DNA of 64,000 bases, taken from the NCBI RefSeq assembly GCF_025370935.1, contig NC_133473.1, positions 21,889,073-21,953,072 on the forward strand, in the 5' to 3' direction. This document shows positions 1-11,909 of the stretch, in pieces (the first letter of the stretch is position 1; every line of letters starts with the position of its first letter). The position numbers were made by a program, and so were the translations under genes. The stretch is from Choristoneura fumiferana (taxonomy: Eukaryota; Arthropoda; Insecta; Lepidoptera; Tortricidae). The notes under the pieces are model-generated. The model did no database searches, was not told the origin of the DNA, and saw nothing but the letters and a program-made list of their open reading frames with translations.

Positions 1-568
1 ACACTGTAGGTTTTCAACAAACATCACTCCGCACTGTCCCATATATCATTAGCTGCCAGTTATAATTTATGACCGGGTCTGACCAATTTCACGCCCGGCT
101 GCCGAGTTTAACCCGGCCGGCTTAAGTTCGTGCCGCCCACGTATCCGGACGACCGGATAGCGCGTTTTCGATTTTGCCGGGTAGTCGGTTACTTGGGTTA
201 AAATTGAGGTTTTTCATGGCAGGCTTTAAGAGCTATTTGTCTTGATTTGTTTTGGTTATTTTAAAATTCTGGAGCTATTGTATTAGGTTTAGTGATTGTT
301 TAAAGTTTCACGTGATTTGTAGAGCAGTGGTTAGAATAAAAATCTAGGACATACATTATTGGTAGGCCTTTGTAAAAATCGAGGAATCCTTTCATTTTCC
401 ATTTTTTTTTTACATATTTATGATTCGTGTTACAAATGTTTCATTTGGCCAAATGCATTTTGTTCTGAAACTGTGAATTATTCACGATTTATTTCAAGAC
501 ATGTGCAGAACCTCTGTAGATTAGGTTAGGTTAGTTTTGTAAAAATCCTGGAATACGAGTTAAATTTA

Positions 569-636
569 TCATCATCATCACCCCAGCCTATAAATGTCCC
601 ACTGTTGGGCACAGACCTCCTCTCAGATGTACGATC
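569..636 (-). repeat. Truncated tRNA-derived SINE fragment
   Basis: The stretch begins with a (cat)n run, then 'ccccagcctataaatgtcccactgttgggcacagac', which is the 3' part of the SINE family seen in full at 1361-1665 and 38878-39179. The tRNA-like head is absent, so this is a 5'-truncated minus-strand copy. Confidence 0.75.
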
Positions 637-828
637 GTATTAACTTACAGTTTCAGAATAAAATGTACCCGAATGAATAAAATGTGGCCGAACACAACAT
701 TTGTAAAACGAATATTTTGAGAACAAAATTTTGGCGAACTTAAAGGATACCATGAAAACCCAGGTTTCTGCGATGAATCATACAATAAAATAGTTTTTAT
801 TTTTATTTTTTATTTATTTATTTTTTTT

Positions 829-971
829 ATTGACTGGATGGCAAACGAGCAAATGGGTCTCCTGATGGTAAGAGATCACCACCGCCCATAAACATCTGCA
901 ACACCAGGGGTATTTCAGACGCGTTGCCAACCTAGAGCCTAAGGATACCTCACGTGCCAGTAATTCAATTT
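829..971 (-). repeat. Retroposon, 5'-truncated copy (family with 'gactggatggcaaacgagc')
   Basis: A T-rich run followed by 'gactggatggcaaacgagc', 'gggtctcctgatggtaagag' and 'gcgttgccaacctaga' matches copies at 4344-4620, 49394-49530 and 54606-54846. The T-run at the left implies an A-tailed element on the minus strand. The copy stops at 'gccagtaattca', about half-way through the longer copies. Confidence 0.75.
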
Positions 972-1070
972 TTTTTTATTGACACCACATAGTAAGCAAT
1001 AGAGAAAATAAATACATAGAAAAATTGAAAAGTTAAGCGATGGGGTGGCCTTATCTCTTCTTACGGCGGA
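972..1070 (-). repeat. LINE 3'-end fragment
   Basis: The motif 'attgacaccacatagtaagcaatagagaaaa' followed by 'aagcgatggggtggccttatctc' is a diverged relative of the LINE tails at 7687-7871, 19183-19320 and 31697-32218 ('ctttattgcacaccaatac', 'cggccttatcgct'). It abuts the preceding retroposon. Confidence 0.5.
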
Positions 1071-1360
1071 ATTATCCTCCAAGAAACACCCACCATCAAA
1101 ACTTCCAACAGCTATTTATCCCCTTGCATCCCTATCTTTAACTTAATTATAATTTAAACCGTTCACAACTTAAGTAGGTATTTAAACACGTTGCAAGTTA
1201 ATCAGTTCAGCTCACCCCGAGTTGCAAGCGTGAGATCAGTCTTGATTATACACCTGGTAAGGAGGTACATTTGTCTTTTGTTGAGATGGTGGCTTTTACA
1301 TTGTACTGTAGGTAAGATGGATACTGTTACATTTTTTTAAATAGCCTTGTAAAGTGTCCC

Positions 1361-1665
1361 ACCATCCCAACCTATATATGTCCCACTGCTGGGCACAGGC
1401 CTCCTCTCAGAACAAGAGGGCTTGGGCCATAGTTCCCACGCGGGCCCAGTGCGGATTGGGAACTTCGCACAAACCATTGAATCGCTTCGCAGGTTTGTGC
1501 AGGTTTCCTCACGATGTTTTCCTTCACCGCAAAGCTCGTGGTAAATTTCAAATGTAATTCCGCACATGAATTTCTAAAAACTCAGAGGTGCGAACCGGGG
1601 TTCGAACCCACGACCCTCTGCATGAGAGGCGATAGGTCAAACCACTAGGCCACCACGGCTTCTCT
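1361..1665 (-). repeat. Near full-length tRNA-derived SINE
   Basis: Read on the minus strand, the element starts with a tRNA-like head ('gccgtggtggcctagtggtttgacc', B box 'gggttcgaacccc' at about 1590-1610). It continues through 'cacgatgttttccttcacc' and ends at 'gtgggacatatataggttgggat'. The same family is at 38878-39179, where target-site duplications prove insertion. A short duplicate of the head ('ctaggccaccacggg') follows at 1664-1680. Confidence 0.85.
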
Positions 1666-1833
1666 AGGCCACCACGGGCTTGTCCCACTGCTGGTTAAAG
1701 GCATTTCTTCCTTGACCTTTCCACAAAATAACTTGTATAAAGTTCTATAAAAATTACATTTTATGACGCCAGAATGGTGATGATAACAAATCGCGAATCG
1801 CGAGTAGGAGTAGTTCGAGACACGAGTCCCAAT

Positions 1834-1968
1834 ACAGTCACCAGCACCAATATCTGACACAACAAGCGTGCTTAAATATCTGATACGACTCTTTTTCTAG
1901 GGCCGGAAGGACGTGTCAGATATTTTTGCACGCTCCGCTGTGGCAGTTATTAATGCTGGTGACTGTAC
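1834..1968. repeat. Palindromic MITE, intact copy
   Basis: The left end 'tacagtcaccagcaccaatatctgaca' is inverted at the right end ('tgtcagatattt...taatgctggtgactgta'). Related copies are at 26074-26340 and 54558-54942; each of those is split by a different younger insertion, so this copy shows the uninterrupted state. Confidence 0.8.
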
Positions 1969-2089
1969 AAGTTGTAATCAAGTGCGGGTAGTTTGAAGGA
2001 CTCGCGCTGCTAAGCAATCTTGATACCCTACACTTCAGTCTACTCGTGAGCACACTGTAATGTCGTTGACATTGAGACGTCGAGATAAA

Positions 2090-2226
2090 AGTACCGACCG
2101 AGGCCTTATTGTCTAACGCACTCCAAATTACCATCGTTTTCACCACTTCTTTCTCTCACACGGTATAAGATGAGGTTAGAATGTGATAGTGAATGCAGTA
2201 GACAATACGGCCTCCGGTTGTACTAG
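2090..2226. repeat. Small inverted-repeat element (MITE-like)
   Basis: The segment 'agtaccgaccgaggccttattgtct' near 2090 is matched in inverted orientation by 'agacaatacggcctccggttgtact' ending near 2226. The arms are about 25 bases with a few mismatches. No coding content. Confidence 0.6.
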
Positions 2227-4106
2227 TAAGTAGTTATAATAAAACGAAGGATAGTTATATCTCTATTCGCAAAAAGAAACACATTCACGTAAACAAATAA
2301 AAAATAAAAAAGCAACTTTTTTCCGAAATCGCGAAGTGGTCCCAACACAGCATAGTGTTGGCCATGTAGGCCAACGCTGGTCGTCCTCTGTGACCTTTTA
2401 GGAATGCTTAGTTCTTCATCTTGCGGTGCCTCTCCACTACTAGAGGTTGGCTGTCAGCTCCGCATATTACTCCTTATCTCTCGCCAGAGGAAAAGGTACT
2501 TCCACACTGGCGATACCTGTCCACTCTCTGATGTTTCGGAGTACTAAACTTTATATAAGAATAAGCGTTTTAATTTTTTGACGTCGCGGGATCGTGTCGT
2601 ACGTTGTAAAAGTCGTCATTGATACAGCGACTCCAAATTATCGGATCTTTAACGAGGTTCCCGCTTAATGCTGATACATTGCGAGTTGAGACGGAACCTT
2701 ATCGATGTGTACTTGTTACAATGTTTATGGCTCTAATTACTTAGCTTAAAACAGCGTTTTCACCGGAGATGTGCGAAGATGTCTTGTGAGGAATGTGTTT
2801 TTCATGAACCAATAGGAACGCTTCATTTACCTCGCCTCATCAGGATAGTAGTAAGTAAATCAAACTTTCAAGGAAAACTATAACGGCTAAGTTTGCTTGA
2901 GAATTATTATTAGTATATGAGTAAATAGCAGCCTAAGTATAAAATATACCTAAACTTGGAAGATTCCGTATAAAATACGAAATCCTTAGAAAAATATTAC
3001 TTAATTTTTCGTAATAGCTACGGAACCCTATTTTGGGCGTGTCCGATACGCTCTTGGCCGGTTTTTTCATCTCTTTTTTCCAAAGTTCCATCCATGCAAA
3101 GTCGGGGCAAGTCGCCAGTGAAAGATAATTTTATAAGTTTAAAGCGTCCCCTGTAATCGCACTTACGCCAGCCCCTTCAGCACACCACTTGAGACGGGTT
3201 CGATTCCCGTTTGCATATGCCCACTGACTCCTGCCCAGTGCCCACTCTGCCCACTGCCCTCGGCAAGTGGACTAATGCATTTGTGATTGCATAGCTATTG
3301 ACGGTAATGCAGTGAGTTTGACATAGGAAGTAGTTTGATGAGATTGTTCGTGTGAGAAATAGACGTTTGCTTACTCGTAGAAATGAGTTGGATTGGGAAG
3401 TTTTAACCAGGTTATGAAGCACATATATTTATTTAAAGAAAGACAATATAAAGCAGGATAATTATGAGTTTACATACATAAAAATTAACTAACCTAAGAT
3501 AGCTTAACTAACTGTAACAATGAAAATTATAAAAAGAATACCCCGTCTAAAAGATCTGCCTGTGGCAGGATTCCCATGACGCTGGCCGCATTACCCCTTT
3601 AGGTTATTATCATCTCACTGCTGAGTAAAGGCCACCTGTCAGAAATATTATGAATTTGATTAGGTAGTAATATTTTATCTGTATTCGAATATGGCTGAAT
3701 AGTTGCAATAGATAACACCGCATACAGCGGGAAAATTCGCTGTCAGTATATGAAACAAGATATTCTTGCTTGAAATTCTCGTCTACGAATTTAAGAAGAA
3801 ATTAGTAAAAAAAAGATTTCAAAGTGATGCTACCTACGCTAAAACTGCTTTTGTATTAATGTCACTCCTCATAAATTCAAACCAAGGATCATAATGAAAA
3901 CAATCTCTGACCCTTCAAACTTAAAAAGAGCTAATACAAATGAATGAAGTAAAAATGCCGGCTCCGGCCGCATTTGTTTGGAACTTTGATCGCTGTGTAA
4001 TCCAAAGTTGTCTTGTTATCGTATTGTGGACCTAATCAGGTTCAAACGAGATGTTAGGACGACGGCTCAATGGGTAAACCCTAAAGTCGGTATAGTATCA
4101 CTTCAT

Positions 4107-4730
4107 CTAAAAAGCAGCTGGTCTAAGTTTCCAAGTGGTCTAAGAAGCAATTGGTGTAAGTAGCAACTGATCTAAGACGCAACTGGTCTAAGTAGCGAGT
4201 TGTCTAAAAAGCAACTACCATACTGGTTTTTGTCGAAAACTTGAATAAAACATAGGTTGGGTTAGAGATGCGTCAAGGCGCGAAGAGCTTCAGCCACGCG
4301 AAATAGGAGCTTCGCAAAACTCGACTTTGAGTCAAAGAATCTTTTTTTTTTTATTCGACTGGATGTCAAACGTGTAAGTGGGTCTCCTGATCGTAAGAGA
4401 TCACCACCTCTCATAAACATCTACATCACCAGGGTATTGCAGATGCGTTGCCAACCTAGAGGCCTAAGATGGGATACCTCAAGTGCCAGTAATTTCACCG
4501 GCTGTCTTACTCTCCACGCCGAAACACAACAGTGCAAGCACTGCTGCTTCACGGCAGGATTAGCAAGCAAGACGGTGGTAGCAATCCGGGCGGACCTTGC
4601 ACAAGGTCCTACCACCTGCAACTGCAATCTTAGACCACTTGCTACTTAGAGCAGTTGCTACCTACTTAGACCAGTTGCTTCGTATACCAATTGCTACTTA
4701 GACCAATTTGCTACTTAGACCAGCTGCTTG
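4107..4730. repeat. Foldback minisatellite pair with a retroposon between the arms
   Basis: The left arm (about 4107-4219) repeats a ~16-base motif close to 'aagtagcaactggtct' about six times. The right arm (about 4629-4730) repeats its reverse complement 'agaccagttgctactt' about six times. Between them sit about 120 bases of other sequence and a complete-looking retroposon copy at 4344-4620. Confidence 0.75.
4344..4620 (-). repeat. Retroposon copy ('gactggatgtcaaacgtg' family)
   Basis: A T-run at 4342-4352, then 'attcgactggatgtcaaacg', 'gatgcgttgccaacctagagg', 'ggctgtcttactctccacgcc' and the end 'caaggtcctaccacctgca'. This is the same full extent as the copy at 54606-54846, so both ends of the family are defined by these two. 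Confidence 0.8.
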
Positions 4731-6502
4731 AGCATGTGTTTTAATGAAATGGGTCCATATCGGCTCCCATTCTAAAATTGACAAAAGTCATAATGTAATG
4801 TTTGTCATAATAATTATGTATAATATTGTTACTCTTTTTTCTCTGAATTTACAAATGGTTCAGACTCGTTACAAAGCAAACCTGACCTCACAAAGAGTTC
4901 TACAAGATAGTCATTCAAAAAATTCAGAATAATTTACGGTTTCAACGAGATAAAATTATGGCTTACATATATTATGACAAACATTATGACTTTTAAAAAT
5001 TAAACGACTAGATATATACCAAACGACGGTAAGGTTATCTTGCCTTGTTTTCACGTAAAAAAATTGCATCTAAATCGGTCCATCCGTTTGAGTGCTATGA
5101 CGCCACAGACTGACAAACTCAAAACACCCCTCTTTTTTGGGTCCGGCGGGGGCTAAAAAAGCAACCTTTAAAACTGTTTTTTACACCCTATGTGCAAACT
5201 CCACTAACAACCTAATATTGGCGACGCAGCCAAACCGTGTCGGCAGATAATAGATGTCGCACGCCGCAACCTTATTTAAATTGACTGCCTTATTTATCGC
5301 CTTGTTATATCTTGACTTATTTTGAATTACGTTGCCGAATCAAAAGCATAAGTTATTATTCGGAAAAAGTGTAACGAAAGCGCTTTTTAATATACTAACT
5401 AAAATAAAACTACATAAACTCTGGAATTAACTGTCGACTGCGGTATTCCCGGACCGGTATGAACTTCAAGCCTTCAGGAAAAGAGCTTACTCCTACCTAA
5501 AACCTACCTTCCTACCTTCTGGTGTTGCAGGTGTCCATGGGCGACGGTAATCGCTTACCATCGGGCGATCCGTACGCTCGTTTTCCCCCTAAAATAAACA
5601 TTTGAAATACCATGAATTTTTCGGTTAAATATTGTAAGGCTGCACACAACTATGAAAAAATGTAATAGTGTAAATGTGAAGTTCCCAATCAGCACTGGGC
5701 CTGATTGAGAAGTATGGCCCAAGCCCTCCACTCCTTTTAAAAAAATCAAGCCTTCTCATGCCTGTGCTCAGGTGAACTAAAATACCGACTAAGAATAGTC
5801 GCAAAATCCTTCCTTCCAAATAAACTCACTTTAAGTTTAACTCACTTTAACTACACTAAAATCGGTTCAGCCGTTTGAGAGCTACTATGCCATACAGACA
5901 AAAAAATATTTAGCAGAGAAACTCTTCCATTAAATATAGTTGTAACAATAATTATAAAAAATTGTGTAATAATAAATTACACGTTACAATATTTTATACT
6001 TTTATAGAGACAAACTGTGTAAACCGTTTTGCAGGGCTATGTGCAAAAAAAAAACAATGTAAAAATACTGTCAAATAAATACTTTTTCATTTATTTATTC
6101 ATTCAAACATTTGTGTCAAACTTATCTCTCTTTTTTGTGTTAGGGTTAAAAGGCACTTTTACCCTAACTACTAGAAAAAAGTAGCCAATGAATAGCCATT
6201 CATAAATCTAGTAGCTTATTGAACAGCGGCAATTTGTTCAGAGGTAAGTATTCGATAAAATGCGGGATCGCTGCAGCGAATGGAATTGCGTATCGGCTCA
6301 GACGGGGTGTAATCTGCCTGCGAGCCCAAACGCTCCCGAGAGCGGGCCCTCTGCACTCACCTACCAAAGAATAACTTTCACGGCCAGACCAGCCAATAAA
6401 GCTTTGGTTTCCAAGGACAAGCGGTGCCGTCATTATAGCGAACACATTAAGCGGTGAATGACGTCACTAGAACGTTGTCTATGTAAAGAAAATGGCGCGG
6501 TT

Positions 6503-6537
6503 TCCTAGAGAGCGGTGTCAATTACCGCTCTCTAGGA
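6503..6537. repeat. Perfect 14-bp-arm hairpin
   Basis: 'tcctagagagcggt', a 7-base loop, then 'accgctctctagga'. In copy 2 (about 28499) the left arm has a C for G change ('gagagccgt') and the loop is shortened, so pairing is not conserved. Probably part of a small inverted-repeat element together with 'atcctaggaaatc' at about 6575. Confidence 0.7.
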
Positions 6538-6941
6538 GGAATCAATTACGGCCGCTATGTGACGGCACCGCTCATCCTAGGAAATCAAAGCTTTAGACGT
6601 ACCTGGCTCAATCAACTTTGTAGTGTACCTTGCTGCCATGATAACATCTCCTGAGTTAGGTACTTATTAATTAAAAGTATGATTTGATAGGGTACAAACA
6701 AATATACTAAGTAAGGAGTTGTGACAGTTTTAAGGGAATTCCTTCATGGCTCATCTAAGCATGCTAAAAAAAGCCAATGTACCTTACATTGCATACATTT
6801 TTCTAACAAAGTGTATCACTTATGTCTCCTTAGTTACGTGGCAGATTCAATTTATTTTTAAACACATGATCAATAAGCTGCTAAAATTGAGTCTGAAACT
6901 TTGTTAGTAGTCAATATAAATACTTTTATTTTTATTTTTAA

Positions 6942-7100
6942 CTAGCTGTTGCCCGCGGCTTCGCCCCCGTTGTATTTTTTCTTTGTTTTCATCCATAAAA
7001 ACCATCTCCTGACAGTAACGAACACAACAAAAAAAGAATTAGCGAAATTGGAGTTTTGCGCTTAGCAACACATTTTAAGATTCATTTTTATTAATATAGA
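6942..7100 (-). mobile_element. Short non-autonomous Helitron, copy 1
   Basis: On the minus strand it begins with TC after an A ('a|tctatattaat') and ends with CTAG before a T ('gcgggcaacagctag|t'), the terminal signature and A^T target preference of Helitrons. The 3' end contains the GC-rich 'cgaagccgcgggc' typical of the larger element at 20970-25549. It is 159 bp long, has no coding content and is shared with copy 2 at 28922-29080. Confidence 0.8.
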
Positions 7101-7686
7101 TTTTATAATATATTAGATAAAACAAAAAATAAACTAATGATTGAAATTTTATAGTAAGTGCCATTTCTTAGCTTAGTTAGGTTTGTTCTGGGAATCAATG
7201 GTTTATTTCTATATTTTTATAGAGATATTATCTAAACTACCAACTACGACTGCTTTAACCAGGTCATACGGCCATCTCGTTGGTGCACATTCTACGCTGC
7301 GCTTGCCGATCCGCGGTCTCCATTCGAAAACCTTTCGGTCCCAACGGCCACCTATATTACGGCCTGCCCATTGGTATTATGGGGTGCAATAAAAAATATT
7401 TGTTTTGTGTTTACAATAATACTTTAAAAAATTGCAGCAAGTATCGCGTCTGCGCAATTCTTCACCATTCTGTGGCCGGTGCATGGAATCGCGCCAGAAC
7501 TAAATGAAATTGAAATTAGCTTGCACTCCCAAGAGCCACTCGCGGAATTTCGCAAAAATAAAAGCGTATTATAAAACAAAATAGGACTGTTCCGCTCTGT
7601 TAAATTATAGGACGTCCGGGAAACTAAATCTAGTATAACTTGTAACTAGGTTTTGATTTACTTTGCGAAAGAGACTTGAAATTTAC

Positions 7687-7871
7687 AATACAATACAATA
7701 CAATAACTCTTTATTGCACACCAATACAGTAAACAGTACAGAGAAAACAAGTATATAAGTACATAGAGATTTTCTAAGGTAAGCAATAGGCGCCTTATCG
7801 CTTCAGAGCGATCTCTTCCAGGCAACCTTACAATGACAGAAAAATAAGGAATACATTTTAGCAGGTGGTAA
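7687..7871 (-). mobile_element. 5'-truncated LINE tail, private to copy 1
   Basis: The element starts with an (aatac)n tail and 'aactctttattgcacacc' and is flanked by 'aaatttac' on both sides (7679-7686 and 7872-7879). Copy 2 at the same place reads 'gaaattgtactgaag' with no insert. Minus-strand orientation. The same family inserted independently at 31697 in copy 2. Confidence 0.8.
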
Positions 7872-8545
7872 AAATTTACCGAAGTTTTTAGTGTGAAAGT
7901 TTGTAACTTGATTGGTTTTTTATGACTTGATCGCATCTAAAGAACTGTTCGGACTTAAATGATTTTTAGGGTTCCGGAGCCAAAATGGCAAAAACGGAGC
8001 CCTTACACTTTCACCATGTCTGTGTGTCTGTCTGCGGCTTTGCTCCGGGACTGTCAATGCTAGAAAGCTGTAATTTTGCACGAATATACATATATGTAAA
8101 CTATGCTTACAAATGCTTACAAAGAAAGCTTGTACTTACAAAGAAAGAAAGGAAGCGCTGCACAAAATTTTGGACTCCTACGGCTGTTTGGTACACCCGA
8201 GAGCATGAATTTTAATTCATAGCGTCAATTATTATGTTCACATCGACCTTAATTACGGCTAGTAGCATACGTTAATTAAATATTTTCTGACCTTGACTAG
8301 TATGTCATTCGGTTTACCTTTGAAATGTCGACAAACTTATAATCGAATATCAGTTAAAAGTCAACGTTACCTAATTTTTCATTTTATCGAATATTCATTA
8401 CCTCGAATGATTAAAATAAGTATTGCTTATACACCAATTTTTAATTTCTGGAAATATTATTTAATAGATAGTTTATTTGGCGGAACTTCATTTCATTTTG
8501 TATTATTTCATACTTTTTTGTATGAAATTTATTTATTTTTTATTT

Positions 8546-8825
8546 TGTTGGGGTCGCAGTTCCAACCTAACCTAACCTACTTTTCTTGTAGCAATTTATT
8601 TCTGTTGAGGTCGCAGTTCTAACCTAACCTACTTTCCTGGTAGCGATTTATTTTTGTTGGGATCGTAGTTCTAACTTAACCTAACCTAATTTATTGGTAG
8701 CGATTTATTTTTTATGGGGTTGCAGTTCTAACCTAACCTACTTTTTTGATGGCGAATTATTTTTGTTGGGGTCGCAGTTCTACCACCACTTTTCTGTCGC
8801 GTTTCTAACTCAACCTAACCTAATA
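8546..8825 (+). repeat. Minisatellite ('ggggtcgcagttctaacctaacctac')
   Basis: About five imperfect ~60-base units with 'ttggggtcgcagttctaacctaacctacttt' and 'ggtagcgatttattttt'. Copy 2 has about three units (30304-30460), so the array length differs between the copies. Confidence 0.75.
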
Positions 8826-9164
8826 AACTTTAGTTGTTCTGTCTCATGGATAGTTGATGAAATGTATTTTTAAGCAAATAATAATCCTTGTACTGTTGTT
8901 ATAATAATTGTTTTAAAATGTAATGAATAGTCGATAAGTGAAATTACTCCAAGAGAAAATATTAGTATTGAATATTCTATGAATTGTTTTCGATGAAATT
9001 AAATTCGATGAATAGTTTATCGACATTTTAACGGGCACCCATGTCAGTAAGTCACTCACTTAGTCAACTTTTTCTTTTAGTGAAATATGGTCTGGTGTAC
9101 ATTAAGTTAGTGTTTCTGTACGTGTACCTATTTTATCAGCTAATAAACCATTCTTATTCTTAAA

Positions 9165-9258
9165 TATACCGAGCGGCAAAAAATCTGGCCCTCAAATGTA
9201 TGCAGTTATAGGTAATTTTCTATGGAGAGTGGGCCAAATTTTGTGCCACTCAGTATAT
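9165..9258. repeat. Mariner-like MITE, copy 1
   Basis: The left end 'taccgagcggcaaaaaatctggccc' is matched by the inverted right end 'gggccaaattttgtgccactcagta', with TA at both outer edges. Ends of this form and TA targets are typical of Tc1/mariner-derived MITEs. Copy 2 has it near 30816-30912. Confidence 0.7.
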
Positions 9259-9824
9259 ATAAAATAGGATAAATTGAAGAGCGCTTCCCCTAAATCGAGA
9301 ATGCATAGTACAGGGCACAACAGGAGAGTTCCCACCATATAGACCTCATCAAGTATGCGCGGTTCCGTCCATCCGAACGCATGCATGTCCCACGAACCTT
9401 CAAAATGCGTATTTCATTGGCCAATTCAATAGTCTATCGAGCTTTTGTGATGTTACCGAACTAAATTCGTTGCGATAAAAGTGGCGCCCAACATGGGACT
9501 CGGATGTTGTTCGAGTAATTACTATTATGGTCTGATGTCACTTTTAAGTAAATAAAATCTTGAAATAATCGCTTTTGTTTAGTTTTTCAGGTGAAAAAAT
9601 TTCGTTCAGAATCGCGTTATTAAATTTTTGACCTAACTTGTAACTTAATGTGTTAAATTTTTAGTTGCTATTTTGTCAGTTTAGTTATGATGTATATACT
9701 GTGTTAGTTTAGGTTAGGATAGTTTTTACTTCAATTGTACCATTTAATGCGTTTGACCTAAGACGATTCTGTCCCGGTTTTTCACACAGGCGACGATAAT
9801 AATAGTTTTTACTCTCTGAATGTT

Positions 9825-9995
9825 GGTAAATTTTGACCAATCCACACACGAATTGTTTCACAGATTTGTGCAGATTCTCTCGATGTTTTCCTTCGTCGAA
9901 AAACTAGAACTAAGATGTGAGCTCGAGTTTGAACTCACGATTCTCCGCTTGAGAGGTCATAGGTCAAACCATTAACCTACCATGGCTTCTTTTAT
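9825..9995 (-). repeat. Old diverged tRNA-derived SINE copy
   Basis: 'ttgtttcacagatttgtgcagattctctcgatgttttccttcg' and the head remnant 'gagaggtcataggtcaaaccattaacctaccatggctt' match the SINE at 1361-1665 with many substitutions. It is shared with copy 2 (about 31475-31637), so it predates the split of the copies. Confidence 0.7.
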
Positions 9996-10611
9996 AAAAG
10001 ACATCTTATAATAATTATGCGTCAATTTTTTTGACTACGTTTCAATGTTAACATAGTCCTCGAATTAGACTTAGATTAAAGCGTAGTTTAGCATGCTATG
10101 CGAAAACTGAATTTATGTGATCAGTGAAGACTGATCATTAAAATAAAAATATTTATAGTTCTGTTATTAGGGCATTTTCACAAAAAAGTGTACTTTATTA
10201 ATTTTAGGAAAGATGGTTTTCCTACTCAGAATCACACAATTGATTCCGATAGTGTAAAGAAAAACGTCAGTGCTGTGACGTTTTTTTCCTACACCAAGTG
10301 TGTCGGCATCACAAAAGTGACTCATAAAATTTATATGAAAAAATTAAATATATTTTGAAAGAAAATATTAACTTTTGAAAACGCCCAGCAACCACATTTA
10401 ATGCAAATAAAAAACTTAATTATTCCTGAAACATGTTGTTTTATGTTAACATGGTATGAGTACCTAACCACTTTTCTACCAATAAAGCAAAATTACTTAT
10501 CTGTCACTTTTCATAATTACAAATAAATATTATTGATGTCAGTAACTTTGAAACTAGAACGTTAACCTTTTCGTAAGCATTCTATATTCTAGAGAATATA
10601 CCGCACTAGAA

Positions 10612-11909
10612 ATGTCTCATATCAATGATGTAGAGAATAGCTTTTTCAAAACTTTTAAACCTTTAGTAAAATCGTTAGTAGGGAGTGCCACAATGAACAC
10701 CGTGAATAACTTGGTGTTTCTGCGGCTCTGGTATCAGAAACTCTACAGATGCATCTCACTCGTCTTATGCTGTGTTGCTGTGATTTATTTGACTGGCACC
10801 TCAGCGTTTTACGAAATTGATGATTATTGGTCCATCGAGAGCATCTTGACCTACATTGCAATATTAGCCACGTTATTCATCAACGGTTGCACTATGATCA
10901 CCAACAACTTTTTCTATATCATCTCGAATTGTAACTTAATGAGAAATCTGCAGCTAATCGGTAAAAATTTAAAGATAACCTTCTATAATATCATTCTAAG
11001 CTCATTTATAGGGTTAATTGCTTTTTTCTTGGATTTGTGATAATTTTTCATAGCTTTGGAAACGTTTTTATAGTAATGGAAAACTTAAGTTTTACTGGAT
11101 GGTTTAAAGCGGCACCTACCGTTGTTACTTCAGCTGTGCAGGACTTGGAAATTGTGTTGTTTGTAGGAATCGTAATGTTTCTTATCGTCAGGGTCTGGTA
11201 TAATAATAAAATAAATAAAAAAAAAAACATGGGACACTTGACACCAATTGACCTAGTCCCAAACTAAGCAAAGCTTGTACTATGGATACTAGGCAACGGA
11301 TAAACATACTTATATAGATAAATACATACTTAAATACATATTAAACACCTAAGACCCGAGAACAAACATTCGAATTATTCCTACAAATATCTGCCCCGGC
11401 CAGGAATCGAACCCGGGACCTCAAGCTTCGTAGTCAGGTTCTCTAACCACTTGGCCATCCGGTCGTCTAATAATATATATTAATAATACAATGTTAGACA
11501 GAATTGCTAAGGACAAATGGGAATCATTGAGTATTTAAAATCATCGATAATACTTCGCAATTTATTCTACGCTTACGGAAACGTTATAACTGCGTACGAG
11601 TTGACTGAAATAACTTTTGATTACTACGTCAGTAAATATTAATTTATAGTTCATGTATATTTGTCCTTTCTATCAATAACTTCACATTTTAAATCACCCC
11701 AATTCATTGTTTACAACACTTAAATCCATAGAACATATTCTCGAAATTTAATAGATTCATTGAGTGATCTACAGCCGATAAAAGTATTAGGTACAATCGA
11801 TTTATCGAATAATTCTTAGGAAAACTTTTTTTTTCAGTTTTTTTTGCTGGTGCTCCATATGTTTAGCAGTAAAATGTTGGCAATGGAGAGGTGTATCGAG
11901 CAAGCGAAG
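10612..11909 (+). pseudogene. Gustatory receptor unit A (5' exons A1-A2), copy 1, disrupted
   Basis: Exon A1 begins at the ATG at 10612 and ends at 11627 before GTCAGT; exon A2 is 11838-11909. The protein parallels unit B: the start 'ENSFFKTFKPL' resembles B's 'ENGFIKVFKPL', and 'RLWYQKLYRC' resembles 'RLWHQRIYSC'. It is rich in hydrophobic membrane segments. Compared with copy 2 it lacks four bases near 10655 (frame open here), lacks one base near 10983 (frameshift, stop at 11038), carries a SINE inside the exon (11209-11480) and lacks one G near 11530. Exon A2 encodes 24 residues starting at 11838 (phase 0 in and out). No C-terminal exons follow before unit B, so A would have to use exons C3-C4 at 18319 and 19889. 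The breaks may be real or partly sequencing error. Insect GRs are seven-transmembrane ligand-gated channels of taste neurons; ligand unknown. Confidence 0.8.
11209..11480 (-). mobile_element. SINE inserted in GR exon A1 (copy 1 only)
   Basis: Flanked by 'taataata' on both sides (11201-11208, 11481-11488). Copy 2 (33353-33360) has a single 'taataata' followed directly by the exon. On the minus strand it has a tRNA-like head at about 11395-11466, with A box 'tggccaagtggtt' and B box 'gggttcgattcc'. The body contains 'ttggtgtcaagtgtcccatg' near its 3' end. Fragments of the same family lie around 20920-25640 and 62030-62110. Confidence 0.85.

Larger units (their letters stand above)
1..5180. other. 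Gene-free, repeat-rich left flank
   Basis: No coding exon was recognised here on either strand. The stretch holds several SINE, retroposon and MITE copies listed separately. The part from about 2230 to 4100 shows only short fragments: a 'cggaaccctattttgggcg' piece near 3021 and a possible tRNA-like B box ('gggttcgattcccg') near 3195. About 5030-5160 resembles the degenerate end of a common lepidopteran repeat ('atccgtttgagtgctatgacgcc'). This flank has no counterpart next to the second GR copy, so homology between the two copies begins at 5181. Confidence 0.6.

Noticed and set aside
1585..1665. Functional tRNA gene
   Set aside because: The A and B boxes belong to the head of a SINE; the body continues into the SINE and identical heads occur elsewhere (38878). 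The same applies to 11395-11466 and 62720-62790.
6503..6537. Rho-independent terminator or regulatory hairpin
   Set aside because: Eukaryotic context, the stem is not conserved in the other copy, and it lies far from any gene end.
8293..8622. 109-codon open frame as a gene
   Set aside because: AT-rich low-complexity translation running into the minisatellite; copy 2 shortens it and there is no domain or splice context.
8560..8825. Telomeric (CCTAA)n tract
   Set aside because: Only two or three 'cctaa' units occur in each ~60-base minisatellite unit; there is no pure telomeric run.
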